Part shown: in pieces, positions 1 through 7,000 of the stretch
How the letters are laid out: the number at the start of each line of letters is the position of its first letter
Position numbering within the stretch: position 1 is the first letter of the stretch
Origin: an uncultured Lachnospiraceae bacterium
GTDB taxonomy: Bacteria > Bacillota > Clostridia > Lachnospirales > Lachnospiraceae
Assembly (NCBI GenBank): GCA_910588565.1
Contig: CAJUPF010000075.1
Span: 1 to 13,593, forward strand
Length of the DNA stretch: 13,593 nucleotides
Direction of reading: 5' to 3'
The notes under the pieces: generated by a model
What the model saw: the letters and a program-made list of their open reading frames with translations, nothing else
What the model was told of the DNA's origin: nothing
The model's database searches: none
Made by a program: the position numbers and the translations under genes

Positions 1-1
1 C

Positions 2-775
2 GGGGCGCTGCAGTATATTGATGAAGAAACACACACATGGACAACAGAAGGGTTTATCCAAGCAGTACAGGCGCTCAATAATTATGGACAAAAAAATGCG
101 GGTATTTTATACTGTAAAAACCAAAGCGGCGATCAGGGGACACGCGCTCTGGTAAACAATCTGTATAACGGTTCTTTCACAGATGATGCACACACATATT
201 ATACTGTTGACAGCGAAGAAAACAAAAAAGCTCTAAAGCTTCTGTATGATTTAGAGGGAATTGTATTTGAACCATCTCTTACTGCAGAAGAAGCAATCGA
301 TCTGTTCTGCAAACAAGAAACTGCCATGTGCTTCTGCTGGAATGTATCTATGGAAGTACAGCAGACCATCAATCACCCTGAATTGGATTTTGAAATTTTT
401 CCGATGGCATTTCCATCCGGGAAAGGCACGCCAAAACTTCAGGGAGGTATCTGGGGATTTGGCATATTTGACAATGGCAGTGAAGAAAAAATAGAAGCGG
501 CCAAGGACTTTATCCGCTATATCACTGACAACGATACTCCCTATACAAAGGCGGTACAGGCTTCTTCCTACTGGCCGGTACGGGATATGAACAATATCTA
601 TGAAAATGATACGCTTATGATGGAATACAGCCTTTTTACGCCATATATGGAGGACTATTATCAGATTACCCCTGACTGGGCCAAGGCCCGCACCGCATGG
701 TGGCAGATGCTGCAAAAAATTGGAGAAGGGGAGGATATTTCCGAAGCATTGAAACAGTTTCCCAAACCAAACTAA
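2..775 (+). CDS. Extracellular solute-binding protein, family 1 (C-terminal part)
   Basis: The reading frame is open from the left edge to a TAA at 773-775, giving 257 residues with no N-terminus, so the signal peptide and lipobox lie outside the window. The protein resembles the C-terminal lobe of ABC-transporter sugar-binding lipoproteins (the UgpB/MalE-like SBP_bac_1 group). Near the left edge it reads TWTTEGFIQAVQAL, the usual 'W-T-x-x-x-F-x-x-A' segment. A glycine-rich GGIWGFGIF strand follows, then a helix EKIEAAKDFIRYI typical of the family, and an aromatic-rich C-terminus (ARTAWWQML). Such proteins capture an oligosaccharide or similar solute outside the membrane and deliver it to a permease. 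The permease genes are not in view, and the ligand cannot be read from this part. It converges on the rhamnose operon, so a shared substrate is possible but unproven. Confidence 0.85.
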   Translation, partial: GALQYIDEETHTWTTEGFIQAVQALNNYGQKNAGILYCKNQSGDQGTRALVNNLYNGSFTDDAHTYYTVDSEENKKALKLLYDLEGIVFEPSLTAEEAIDLFCKQETAMCFCWNVSMEVQQTINHPELDFEIFPMAFPSGKGTPKLQGGIWGFGIFDNGSEEKIEAAKDFIRYITDNDTPYTKAVQASSYWPVRDMNNIYENDTLMMEYSLFTPYMEDYYQITPDWAKARTAWWQMLQKIGEGEDISEALKQFPKPN

Positions 776-789
776 ATCAGAATAACAAG

Positions 790-823
790 GGGTGCCGGAA
801 CAATCAGCTATGTTCCGGCGCCC
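790..823. terminator. Hairpin between convergent genes, probable bidirectional terminator
   Basis: A 13-bp stem (GGGTGCCGGAACA with TGTTCCGGCGCCC, one G-T pair) encloses an 8-base loop. It sits 15 bases after the solute-binding protein stop and 21 bases after the fucO stop, which reads from the other side. On the plus strand it is followed by GCTTTATAG and an A/T-rich run. On the minus strand it is followed by CTTGTTATT. Neither U-tract is strong, but the position between convergent stops fits a shared terminator. Confidence 0.65.
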
Positions 824-843
824 GCTTTATAGAATAAAAATTT

Positions 844-1986
844 TTACATCAGTTTACGGAATAATTCTTTCAGATCCTCTACACAGGTATCTTTCGGATT
901 GCCTGGACAACATGCGTCAGCATATGCAGACTCTGCCAAAAAATCCAGATCTTCTTCTTTTAACGCTTCTAATTTGGATGGAATTCCGACGTCATGGGAT
1001 AATGCACGTACTGCGTCAACAGCCGCCCTGCGGTATGCTGCCTGATCCATGCCTGCGGTATCAACTCCCATTGCCTCTGCAATATTCTTATACTTATCCC
1101 CGCTGCATTCCGCATTGTATTCCATAACGATTGGAAGCATCATCGCACAGGCTACTCCATGCGGCGTATCATAAACCGCCCCTAGTGTATGTGCCATAGA
1201 ATGTGCGATTCCAAGGCCTACATTGGAAAATGCCATACCTGTTACATACTGTCCAAGCGCCATGCCTTCACGGGAATCCGGATCATTTTCTACCGCGCCG
1301 CGCAGGCTTTTTGCAATCAGCCGGATTGCTTCTAAGTTCAGGCAGTCAGCCAGCGCCCATGCTGCTTTTGTCGTATAGCCTTCAATCGCATGTGTCAGGG
1401 CATCCATACCGGTTGCCGCTGTCAGTCCCTTTGGCATGGTTGACATCATATCCGGATCTACAACTGCAATATTGGGAATATCATTGATATCAACACAGAC
1501 AAATTTACGCTTTTTCTCTACGTCTGTAATAACATAGTTGATCGTTGCCTCAGCCGCAGTCCCGGCAGTCGTTGGAACTGCAATTGTAAATACAGTCGGA
1601 TTTTTGGTGGGCGCCACACCCTCCAGAGAACGTACGTCTTCAAATTCCGGGTTATTGATAATGATGCCGATTGCTTTCCCGGTATCCATAGAAGATCCGC
1701 CGCCAACGGTGATCATATAGTCCGCTCCGGACGCCTTATAAGCGGCAACGCCTGCCTTTACATTTTCAATGGTCGGATTTGGCTTGATATCAGAATAAAC
1801 CTCATAAGCCAGATTGTTCTCATCCAATAAATCAGTAATTTTCCTGGTGACATTGAATTTTACCAGATCCAGATCGGATGCAATAAAAGCTTTTTGGAAG
1901 CCTTTACTCTGAATAATTCCAGGGATCTCCTGAATTGCTCCTTTTCCATGATAAGAAATGCCATTTAATACAAAACGATTTACCAT
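844..1986 (-). CDS. fucO: Lactaldehyde reductase / 1,2-propanediol oxidoreductase (FucO)
   Basis: This 380-residue protein is an iron-dependent (group III) alcohol dehydrogenase very like E. coli FucO, which has 382 residues. It reduces L-lactaldehyde to 1,2-propanediol with NADH in the cytoplasm, regenerating NAD+ during anaerobic growth on 6-deoxyhexoses. The N-terminal nucleotide-binding part has GGGSSMDTGKA at about 95-105. The strongly FucO-like stretch PTTAGTAAEATINYVITD is at about 138-155. The metal ligands of the family are present as Asp195, His199, His262 and His276, each shifted by one from the E. coli positions. AAGGAGG at 1995-2001 precedes the ATG by 8 bases. It is the last gene of the rha operon, 30 bases after rhaD, so its expected substrate is the lactaldehyde released by RhaD. 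Confidence 0.95.
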   Translation of the reverse strand: MVNRFVLNGISYHGKGAIQEIPGIIQSKGFQKAFIASDLDLVKFNVTRKITDLLDENNLAYEVYSDIKPNPTIENVKAGVAAYKASGADYMITVGGGSSMDTGKAIGIIINNPEFEDVRSLEGVAPTKNPTVFTIAVPTTAGTAAEATINYVITDVEKKRKFVCVDINDIPNIAVVDPDMMSTMPKGLTAATGMDALTHAIEGYTTKAAWALADCLNLEAIRLIAKSLRGAVENDPDSREGMALGQYVTGMAFSNVGLGIAHSMAHTLGAVYDTPHGVACAMMLPIVMEYNAECSGDKYKNIAEAMGVDTAGMDQAAYRRAAVDAVRALSHDVGIPSKLEALKEEDLDFLAESAYADACCPGNPKDTCVEDLKELFRKLM

Positions 1987-2016
1987 TTTTTATTCCTCCT
2001 TCATAATTGTAATCAG

Positions 2017-2847
2017 TTATTGTTTTTCATACAGAAATTTTTCCGGCAGGGTTACATGAAAGTCTACTGCTAAATCACGGAAATTCTGCGGTGTAATGGT
2101 CTGCAGTTTATCCGGGCGCATAGACAGCATTTTTACCAGTATTTCTGCTGATTTTTCCACCGTGTGCATCAGCCCGAAGGTCAGATCGAAATCTTCCCCG
2201 GAACAAAACATCCCATGATGCGCCCAGATTGCCACGTCATATTGTTTCATTAACGCACTGGTTGCAACTGCAATATCCCGCCCTCCCGGAACCATCCAGC
2301 CTACGACGCCTATACCTGACGGGAATACCACCGGGCACTCCGTAGCCATTTCCCAGAGTTCTCTTGTAAAAACCTCATCTTTTAGCGGAAGTACAAATGT
2401 AAGGGCGATAACATTGGTTGTATGGGCATGATAGATCACACGGTGTGCGCCGCCGGACGCCGCTTTTTTCACTTCATGGTTCATTAAGTGGCTTGGAAGT
2501 TCACTTGTCGGCCTTCCGCCATTGGCCAGCCCCCAGCAGATACGGTAATTTTCTCCCTTATCATCCAGTTCAATGATACAGATGCTGTCTTCCGGATCTA
2601 AGATAACATTGCGGAAGTATTTTCCGCTGCCTGTGACCATAAAATATTCTCCTGCAAGATCCGGCACGCTTGTCCCGATTTCCTTCCATTCGCCGTCTGC
2701 GTTTACATATTCCTTTACTTCTTCCACTTCTTCCGCTTTCATGCGATAGGACAGGTTGCCGCCGTTTCTCTCATGCCAGCCCCGCTCCCAGCCGTCGCTG
2801 CACATACGGATAAAGCCCTGTACAAATTTGATATCTGTAATACCCAT
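2017..2847 (-). CDS. rhaD: Rhamnulose-1-phosphate aldolase (RhaD)
   Basis: This class II zinc aldolase splits L-rhamnulose 1-phosphate into dihydroxyacetone phosphate and L-lactaldehyde. At 276 residues it is close to E. coli RhaD (274) and clearly longer than the FucA type of about 215. Family segments are visible: FVQGFIRMCSDGW...ERNGGNLS near the N-terminus, FMVTGSGKYFRNV at about 69-81, and GRPTSELPSH with the likely catalytic Glu116. The zinc ligands are His140 and His142 (YHAHTTN) and His211 (AHHGMF). I chose the ATG at 2845-2847 because TAGGAGG lies 6 bases upstream and MGITDIKFVQG aligns with the family N-terminus. The longer frame opening at 2901 would run back into the isomerase gene. 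The Shine-Dalgarno overlaps the stop of the upstream isomerase, 10 bases away, so translation is probably coupled. Confidence 0.95.
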   Translation of the reverse strand: MGITDIKFVQGFIRMCSDGWERGWHERNGGNLSYRMKAEEVEEVKEYVNADGEWKEIGTSVPDLAGEYFMVTGSGKYFRNVILDPEDSICIIELDDKGENYRICWGLANGGRPTSELPSHLMNHEVKKAASGGAHRVIYHAHTTNVIALTFVLPLKDEVFTRELWEMATECPVVFPSGIGVVGWMVPGGRDIAVATSALMKQYDVAIWAHHGMFCSGEDFDLTFGLMHTVEKSAEILVKMLSMRPDKLQTITPQNFRDLAVDFHVTLPEKFLYEKQ

Positions 2848-2857
2848 TATTTTCCTC

Positions 2858-4276
2858 CTATCTTGTAATAATATCAACCGGAACATGAAAAATCTTCGCA
2901 ACTTTCAGAATTGTGTCAATATGCCTGCCGGACGCTGCAGCCATATGATGCGTCGGGCCGGCTTCACTCCATCTGTTGCAAAAATCCCTTGCGCCGCAGT
3001 TAAAACGTGTCCGCATATTGGTGTCGCCGAACATAAAAATCGGACCAGGCTCATTGACGCCTTCAGCCACTACAAATTTAAAATGACCATCTCTGTCCTG
3101 CGTAATTCCCAGATATGTAACCGGGCCAAGATGAGGATAAAACTGTGTCAGATAGCCGCCGCCTGTCTTTCCATGGAATACAGGTACGATCTTCATCGTA
3201 GGTTTCTGAGCTGAAATAGCAGCGTCGCCGGAACCGCTGTGGCCGATAATACAAATATCTTCTTCAAAATCAATCGAGTACATCTCAGACAGCTGTCCCA
3301 TTCCGGAAATCGTTTTCAAAATACTCATCGCCATGGCGACTTTGATATCGCCCTCTACAGCACAGGCAACCCCCTGCTTGATCAACATGGAAAACGCGGG
3401 AATCAGCATACTGTCCAGAACGCCCGCCTTACCCTGCGCAAACCCGTCATAATGGGAAGCTACGAAAGCAATCTGCTCGTCTTTTACCCACTGCTCAAAG
3501 GCAACCACATAGTTTGCCATTTCCCAGACTTTTTCAATTGTGCCGCCGCCTTCAATTTCAAACGTATCGAGAATGTCCTGCGCTTTTGCCCGGATTGCAG
3601 CTTCGTCTGTAATATTGTCAGCAATCGCCCACATTTTTTCCCAGTCAAACTGTTTGGTGTAAAGAAACATTCTGTGATAGAGATTCGTTTCATCGATATA
3701 CAAATCCATCATGCCTGGATATGGACGTCCTATCTGTGCCAGATTGGTATCACGGAACCGGCGGCGCACCTGGGCGGCGCGGCACCAGTCTTCGAGTTCA
3801 GCCTGCACCTTGGGATCTCCGCCTTCCGCTACGCCTGTAATAACGGCATGGCGTTTTCCGGCGCGTTCCAGATCCGCTACCATCTCGCCGACAGCTCCGC
3901 AGGCATACAATTCGCCCAGCCATGTTGCCGTATCCGTATTCGCATAATCCGGTGCTTTCTTCTTCTGAATATTCACCAGTACTACCGGAACGTCCAAATC
4001 CCTTACCGCAGGAAGCATATTATAAGACGTTGCGTAGGTCAGCAGCTGCAGGATCACAAGATCCACATCCGCCGCACGGAATTTGTCACCGGCCGCCTGC
4101 GCCAGCTCCTTCGTGGTAACCATACCTCCATCCACGATTTCTACCGAATCCGGCAGTGTTTGCTTAAATGCATCGTACTGTGCCTCAAATTCCGGTACCA
4201 GTGACGGAAACTGTGGCAGATATGCACCAAGAGCAATGAAAAAAACTCCAATTCTCGCCTTTGTATCTACTAACAT
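2858..4276 (-). CDS. AraA/FucI-superfamily sugar isomerase, probable L-rhamnose isomerase
   Basis: This 472-residue protein belongs to the L-fucose/L-arabinose isomerase superfamily, manganese enzymes that interconvert aldoses and ketoses. The four catalytic/metal residues of E. coli AraA (E306, E333, H350, H450) appear to have counterparts: Glu308 in VEGDIKVAM, Glu331 in QLSEMYS, His346 in IIGHSGSGD, and His443 or His444 in AGPTHHMAA. It is shorter than AraA (about 500) and much shorter than FucI (about 591), so it belongs to neither classical subfamily. It lies between genes of RhaB and RhaD type, and no RhaA-like gene is in the window, so I infer that it supplies the L-rhamnose to L-rhamnulose step. 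L-fucose, L-arabinose or another aldose cannot be excluded. Its ATG overlaps the rhaB stop by 7 bases and follows AAGGAGG at 4284-4290. Confidence 0.85.
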   Translation of the reverse strand: MLVDTKARIGVFFIALGAYLPQFPSLVPEFEAQYDAFKQTLPDSVEIVDGGMVTTKELAQAAGDKFRAADVDLVILQLLTYATSYNMLPAVRDLDVPVVLVNIQKKKAPDYANTDTATWLGELYACGAVGEMVADLERAGKRHAVITGVAEGGDPKVQAELEDWCRAAQVRRRFRDTNLAQIGRPYPGMMDLYIDETNLYHRMFLYTKQFDWEKMWAIADNITDEAAIRAKAQDILDTFEIEGGGTIEKVWEMANYVVAFEQWVKDEQIAFVASHYDGFAQGKAGVLDSMLIPAFSMLIKQGVACAVEGDIKVAMAMSILKTISGMGQLSEMYSIDFEEDICIIGHSGSGDAAISAQKPTMKIVPVFHGKTGGGYLTQFYPHLGPVTYLGITQDRDGHFKFVVAEGVNEPGPIFMFGDTNMRTRFNCGARDFCNRWSEAGPTHHMAAASGRHIDTILKVAKIFHVPVDIITR

Positions 4277-5700
4277 GATACATCCTCCTTTATTTGTGAT
4301 TGTTTTTCGTATTTTTTAATTTCAAAGGACTTTTTGACACATTCCCTTGCTTCTTTCAAGTCCTTAAATTTTTGATGATACAGCATCTGTACCAGCAGAT
4401 TCCCAATCGCCGTAGCCTCTCCCGGCCCTGCGTAAACAGTACGGCCGGTATAGTCCGCGGTAACCTGGTTTAAATATTCCGCATTGGAACCGCCGCCTAC
4501 GACATAAATGCAGCCGTATTGTTTTTTGGTCATCTCTTCAATCTGCGCAATGGTATCCCCATAACATTTGCCCAGACTGTTGTAGATAACAGCCGCAATC
4601 TCCCATTCATCCTGCGGCGCCTGCTGCCCTGTTTTTTCACAGAACTCCTTCACTGCCCCGATCATACTGGGCGGCGCCAAGAACATATCATCATTACAGT
4701 CCACAATAGAAGGAACGCTCTGTTTCTGTGCCTGCTCACAGATATATCCATAGGAATATTCTTCTGCAAATTCTTTCCGGATAGACTGAATCATCCAAAG
4801 ACCCATAATGTTTTTCAGATACCGGAAACGATAGTTATAACCGCCTTCATTGGTAAGATTCCGCATCATGCTCTCTGTGGAACAGTCCGCCTCTAAAAGC
4901 TCCGTTCCCACAAGAGACCATGTGCCGGAACTGATATACAGGGCGTCATCTTCTGTGGTTGGTATGGCAGCTACGGCAGAGCCTGTGTCATGCGTTGCCG
5001 GAAGAATTACCTGACAATCAAAACCGACTTCTTCCTGAATCTCTTTTCTAAAATTACCGGCCAAAGTTCCCGGCTGACTGATTGCCCCAAAGATTTTTCT
5101 GGGATAACCTAACCGATCGATTAATTCATAATCCCAATCCTTTGTAACGGGACTTACCAGCTGTGTAGTCGTCGCGTTGGTATATTCTGTCCGCTTCACC
5201 CCGGTCAGAAGGAAATTGAAATAATCCGGAATCAGAAGCATATTCTCCGCTCGCTCCAGCAGTTCCGGTTCTTTCTGTTTTACCGCCATCAGCTGATAAA
5301 CCGTGTTAAACATCTGTTTCTGGATTCCTGTGCGTGCATAGAGATCTTTCAGTGGAATTTTCTCGTATACTTTGGTATCCATCCCGTTTGTTCTGCCATC
5401 CCGGTATCCGTATGTTTTTCCCAGAACCTGATCCTTCTCATCCAGCAGCACATAATCTACGGCCCAGGTATCAATTCCCATAAAAGACGGTATCTTTCCA
5501 AGTTCTTTGCACCGTTTCAATCCCTCTTTGATCTCATAAAACAGCGCTTCCACATCCCAGCACAGGCTGCCGTCCACACAATTCATCCCGTTTGGGAAAC
5601 GGTAAATCTCTTCAAGTCGGATTCTTCCATCCTTAAGGCGCCCGAGCATATGCCGTCCGCTGGATGCGCCAATATCGATCGCCAGATAATACGTACTCAT
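4270..5700 (-). CDS. rhaB: Rhamnulokinase (RhaB)
   Basis: This 476-residue FGGY-family carbohydrate kinase phosphorylates L-rhamnulose at C1 with ATP, providing the substrate of RhaD. The N-terminal phosphate-binding motif AIDIGASSGRHMLGRL covers residues 7-22. IDTWAVDYVLLD (76-87), the substrate loop YRDGRTNG (99-106), PDYFNFLLTG and TEYTNATTTQL follow and match E. coli RhaB closely. The catalytic Asp is Asp238 in ATHDTGSAV, then ISSGTWSL and the second nucleotide motif VGGGSNAEYLNQ. The ATG at 5698-5700 has AGGAGG at 5709-5714. It is separated from the araC-family gene by a 110-base leader with no evident terminator, and it overlaps the isomerase by 7 bases (ATGTTAG), a typical translational coupling arrangement. 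Confidence 0.96.
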   Translation of the reverse strand: MSTYYLAIDIGASSGRHMLGRLKDGRIRLEEIYRFPNGMNCVDGSLCWDVEALFYEIKEGLKRCKELGKIPSFMGIDTWAVDYVLLDEKDQVLGKTYGYRDGRTNGMDTKVYEKIPLKDLYARTGIQKQMFNTVYQLMAVKQKEPELLERAENMLLIPDYFNFLLTGVKRTEYTNATTTQLVSPVTKDWDYELIDRLGYPRKIFGAISQPGTLAGNFRKEIQEEVGFDCQVILPATHDTGSAVAAIPTTEDDALYISSGTWSLVGTELLEADCSTESMMRNLTNEGGYNYRFRYLKNIMGLWMIQSIRKEFAEEYSYGYICEQAQKQSVPSIVDCNDDMFLAPPSMIGAVKEFCEKTGQQAPQDEWEIAAVIYNSLGKCYGDTIAQIEEMTKKQYGCIYVVGGGSNAEYLNQVTADYTGRTVYAGPGEATAIGNLLVQMLYHQKFKDLKEARECVKKSFEIKKYEKQSQIKEDVSC

Positions 5701-5722
5701 CTTCTTTTCCTCCTAATCCAGG

Positions 5723-5738
5723 TGAAATACCGGTTTCA
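5723..5738. promoter_or_regulatory. Possible operator or cre-like site in the rhaB leader
   Basis: A 16-bp imperfect palindrome (TGAAA-N6-TTTCA) lies 23 bases upstream of the rhaB ATG. Read on the minus strand, its first 12 bases fit the CcpA catabolite-response consensus TGWAANCGNTNW, but the last two consensus bases (CA) are missing, so this is a weak match. It would suit catabolite repression or a second operator for the AraC-type regulator. Confidence 0.3.
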
Positions 5739-5810
5739 TAATGTCCTGACTTAGCAAATGCACTGTCCTATTTTTCAAACTGTATCTCCTGAAACATAAT
5801 ACAGGCGCGG

Positions 5811-6794
5811 TTAAATTTTGATAATTTTATCATTCTTATGCATATTCCGATACTGGTTCGGCGTCATTCCATACCGCTGCTTAAACTGGCGGTAAAAATA
5901 ACTCTGGTTTTCATATCCGATATTTACTGCAATTTCTTCCACTGGAAGATCCGTTTCTACCAGAAAAATCACTGCTTTCTGAAATCGCTTGCGCATCAGA
6001 AGCTCCTGGAATGTATATCCGGTGCATTTTTTTATCATTCTGCTCAGCGACGGCAGAGACTGTCTAAAGTCGTCCGCGATATGGCTTAAAGCCGCCGTTT
6101 TATAATTAGAATCAATATACCGTATCACTGCCTGGATAATAATATCCTCATAGCTGCTGGAAGAATCTTCTGACAGCGTATCAATATTGTTAATCAGATA
6201 CAAAAACACCAGTCCCATAGAATACTGATTAATGACATCTTCGTTGTAGTTCTCACTGATAATCGATGTAATCATATTTTCCATCAGATTTGAGATTGCT
6301 TTCTGCTCTCTGAGCTGAAAATTCAGATACTGCGGAATCGGATTATTCTGCTTAAACGTACCTGCAACAAAATCGGCAAGGATCGTCTGTTTTCGCATCA
6401 TCTGCAGCGGTATATCAAAAAATTCCGGAAGAACAATAAAATTAATACCCACATCACCGTATTCCGCGCGTTTTACTCCATGTTTGACATACTGGTTCAG
6501 CAAAATCAAATCCCCGGGCTGCATCCGGATTTCTTTTCCGTCAATATAGTGTGTGATTTCTCCGGCACAGACATAGAGCATCTCGATGTAATTGTGCTTG
6601 TGCTGCGGAAACTCTACAAAACGACTGTGATGCCTGACAGTTATCAGTTTTCCCTTCTGCAGAAACAGCTGGCTGTCTACTTCAAACTGATTCTTTTTCG
6701 TATATATATCCTTTTTTACAATGGCATCCCCATCCAGATACGCCTGCTCCTCTTCTGTGATTCTCTGCAGCTGTCTGATCAGAAGCTTATCCAT
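5811..6794 (-). CDS. AraC-family transcriptional regulator of the rha operon
   Basis: This 327-residue regulator has an N-terminal cupin-like sensor and a C-terminal AraC DNA-binding domain. The cupin part includes FPQHKHNYIEMLYVCAGE at 62-79 and the typical MQPGDLILLN at 91-100. The DNA-binding domain covers about 223-317, with the first helix-turn-helix around LSHIADDFRQSLPSLSRMIK and the second at LPVEEIAVNIGYENQSYFYRQFK, followed by the family ending GMTPNQYR. I chose the third in-frame ATG (6792-6794) because AAAGGGG at 6801-6807 lies 6 bases upstream of it. The first in-frame ATG, at 6821, would add 9 residues but lacks a good binding site. It is directly upstream of and co-oriented with rhaB, so it most likely senses L-rhamnose or an intermediate and activates the operon. 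That role is inferred from position. Confidence 0.9.
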   Translation of the reverse strand: MDKLLIRQLQRITEEEQAYLDGDAIVKKDIYTKKNQFEVDSQLFLQKGKLITVRHHSRFVEFPQHKHNYIEMLYVCAGEITHYIDGKEIRMQPGDLILLNQYVKHGVKRAEYGDVGINFIVLPEFFDIPLQMMRKQTILADFVAGTFKQNNPIPQYLNFQLREQKAISNLMENMITSIISENYNEDVINQYSMGLVFLYLINNIDTLSEDSSSSYEDIIIQAVIRYIDSNYKTAALSHIADDFRQSLPSLSRMIKKCTGYTFQELLMRKRFQKAVIFLVETDLPVEEIAVNIGYENQSYFYRQFKQRYGMTPNQYRNMHKNDKIIKI

Positions 6795-6834
6795 AGGCAT
6801 CCCCTTTCTGCAATTGCACATGTTCCATAGTGTA

Positions 6835-6863
6835 ATTTTACCCTATGACAGCCATAAAAAACA
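6835..6863 (-). promoter_or_regulatory. Putative araC/rha promoter with weak -35
   Basis: On the minus strand TAAAAT (6835-6840) is a fair -10 element, 40 bases upstream of the chosen araC start. The position 17 bases further up reads TGTTTT, a poor -35, and it falls inside the proximal copy of the 21-bp tandem repeat. A poor -35 overlapped by an activator site is the usual design of AraC-type activated promoters. No transcription start was measured. Confidence 0.45.
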
Positions 6864-6897
6864 TGTCTTTATTTGCAAAAAACATGTCTTTATTTGC
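6856..6897. repeat. Two perfect 21-bp direct repeats, probable AraC-type operator
   Basis: Two identical 21-base units lie head to tail at 6856-6876 and 6877-6897. On the minus strand the core reads GCAAATAAAGACATG followed by six T. The centre-to-centre distance is 21 bp, two helical turns, which is the geometry of AraC-family operators such as the I1-I2 half sites of E. coli araBAD. The repeats end about 15 bases upstream of the putative -10 of the araC-family gene. I infer that the regulator binds here and controls its own gene and the downstream rha genes. Confidence 0.6.
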
Positions 6898-6928
6898 AGA
6901 CTTGAACAAATACCTGTCTCTGACAATC

Positions 6929-6998
6929 AAAAAAAGCGCCTGTACCAGGCCAAGTGACTGTCTGCAATCACTTGGCGTCTGATACAAATGCGCTTTTT
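6929..6998 (-). terminator. Rho-independent terminator of nfnAB
   Basis: A long hairpin begins two bases after the nfnB stop codon. Outer GCGC/GCGC arms (6936-6939 and 6990-6993) are flanked by A- and T-runs that can also pair. Inside are TGTA/TACA, CAG/CTG and a perfect 9-bp stem GCCAAGTGA/TCACTTGGC with a 10-base loop. On the minus strand it is followed by seven T, so transcription from nfnB should stop here. This separates nfnAB from the araC-rha operon. Confidence 0.85.
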
Positions 6999-7000
6999 AC

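Noticed and set aside
2..775. Treating the solute-binding protein as the rhamnose importer component
   Set aside because: It is on the opposite strand, separated by a terminator-like hairpin, and its ligand cannot be read from the C-terminal part alone.
2848..2901. Longer N-terminus for rhaD
   Set aside because: The extra 18 codons overlap the isomerase end, are not RhaD-like, and the inner ATG has a far better Shine-Dalgarno.
3239..4204. 321-codon plus-strand open frame opposite the isomerase gene
   Set aside because: It is a shadow of a gene with clear catalytic residues. The encoded sequence is basic and Cys/His-rich with no recognisable domain.
5754..5775. Possible third copy of the 21-bp AraC-type repeat in the rhaB leader
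   Set aside because: Only GCAAAT and a T-run match, with a one-base length difference and an unrelated middle, so it is not better than chance.
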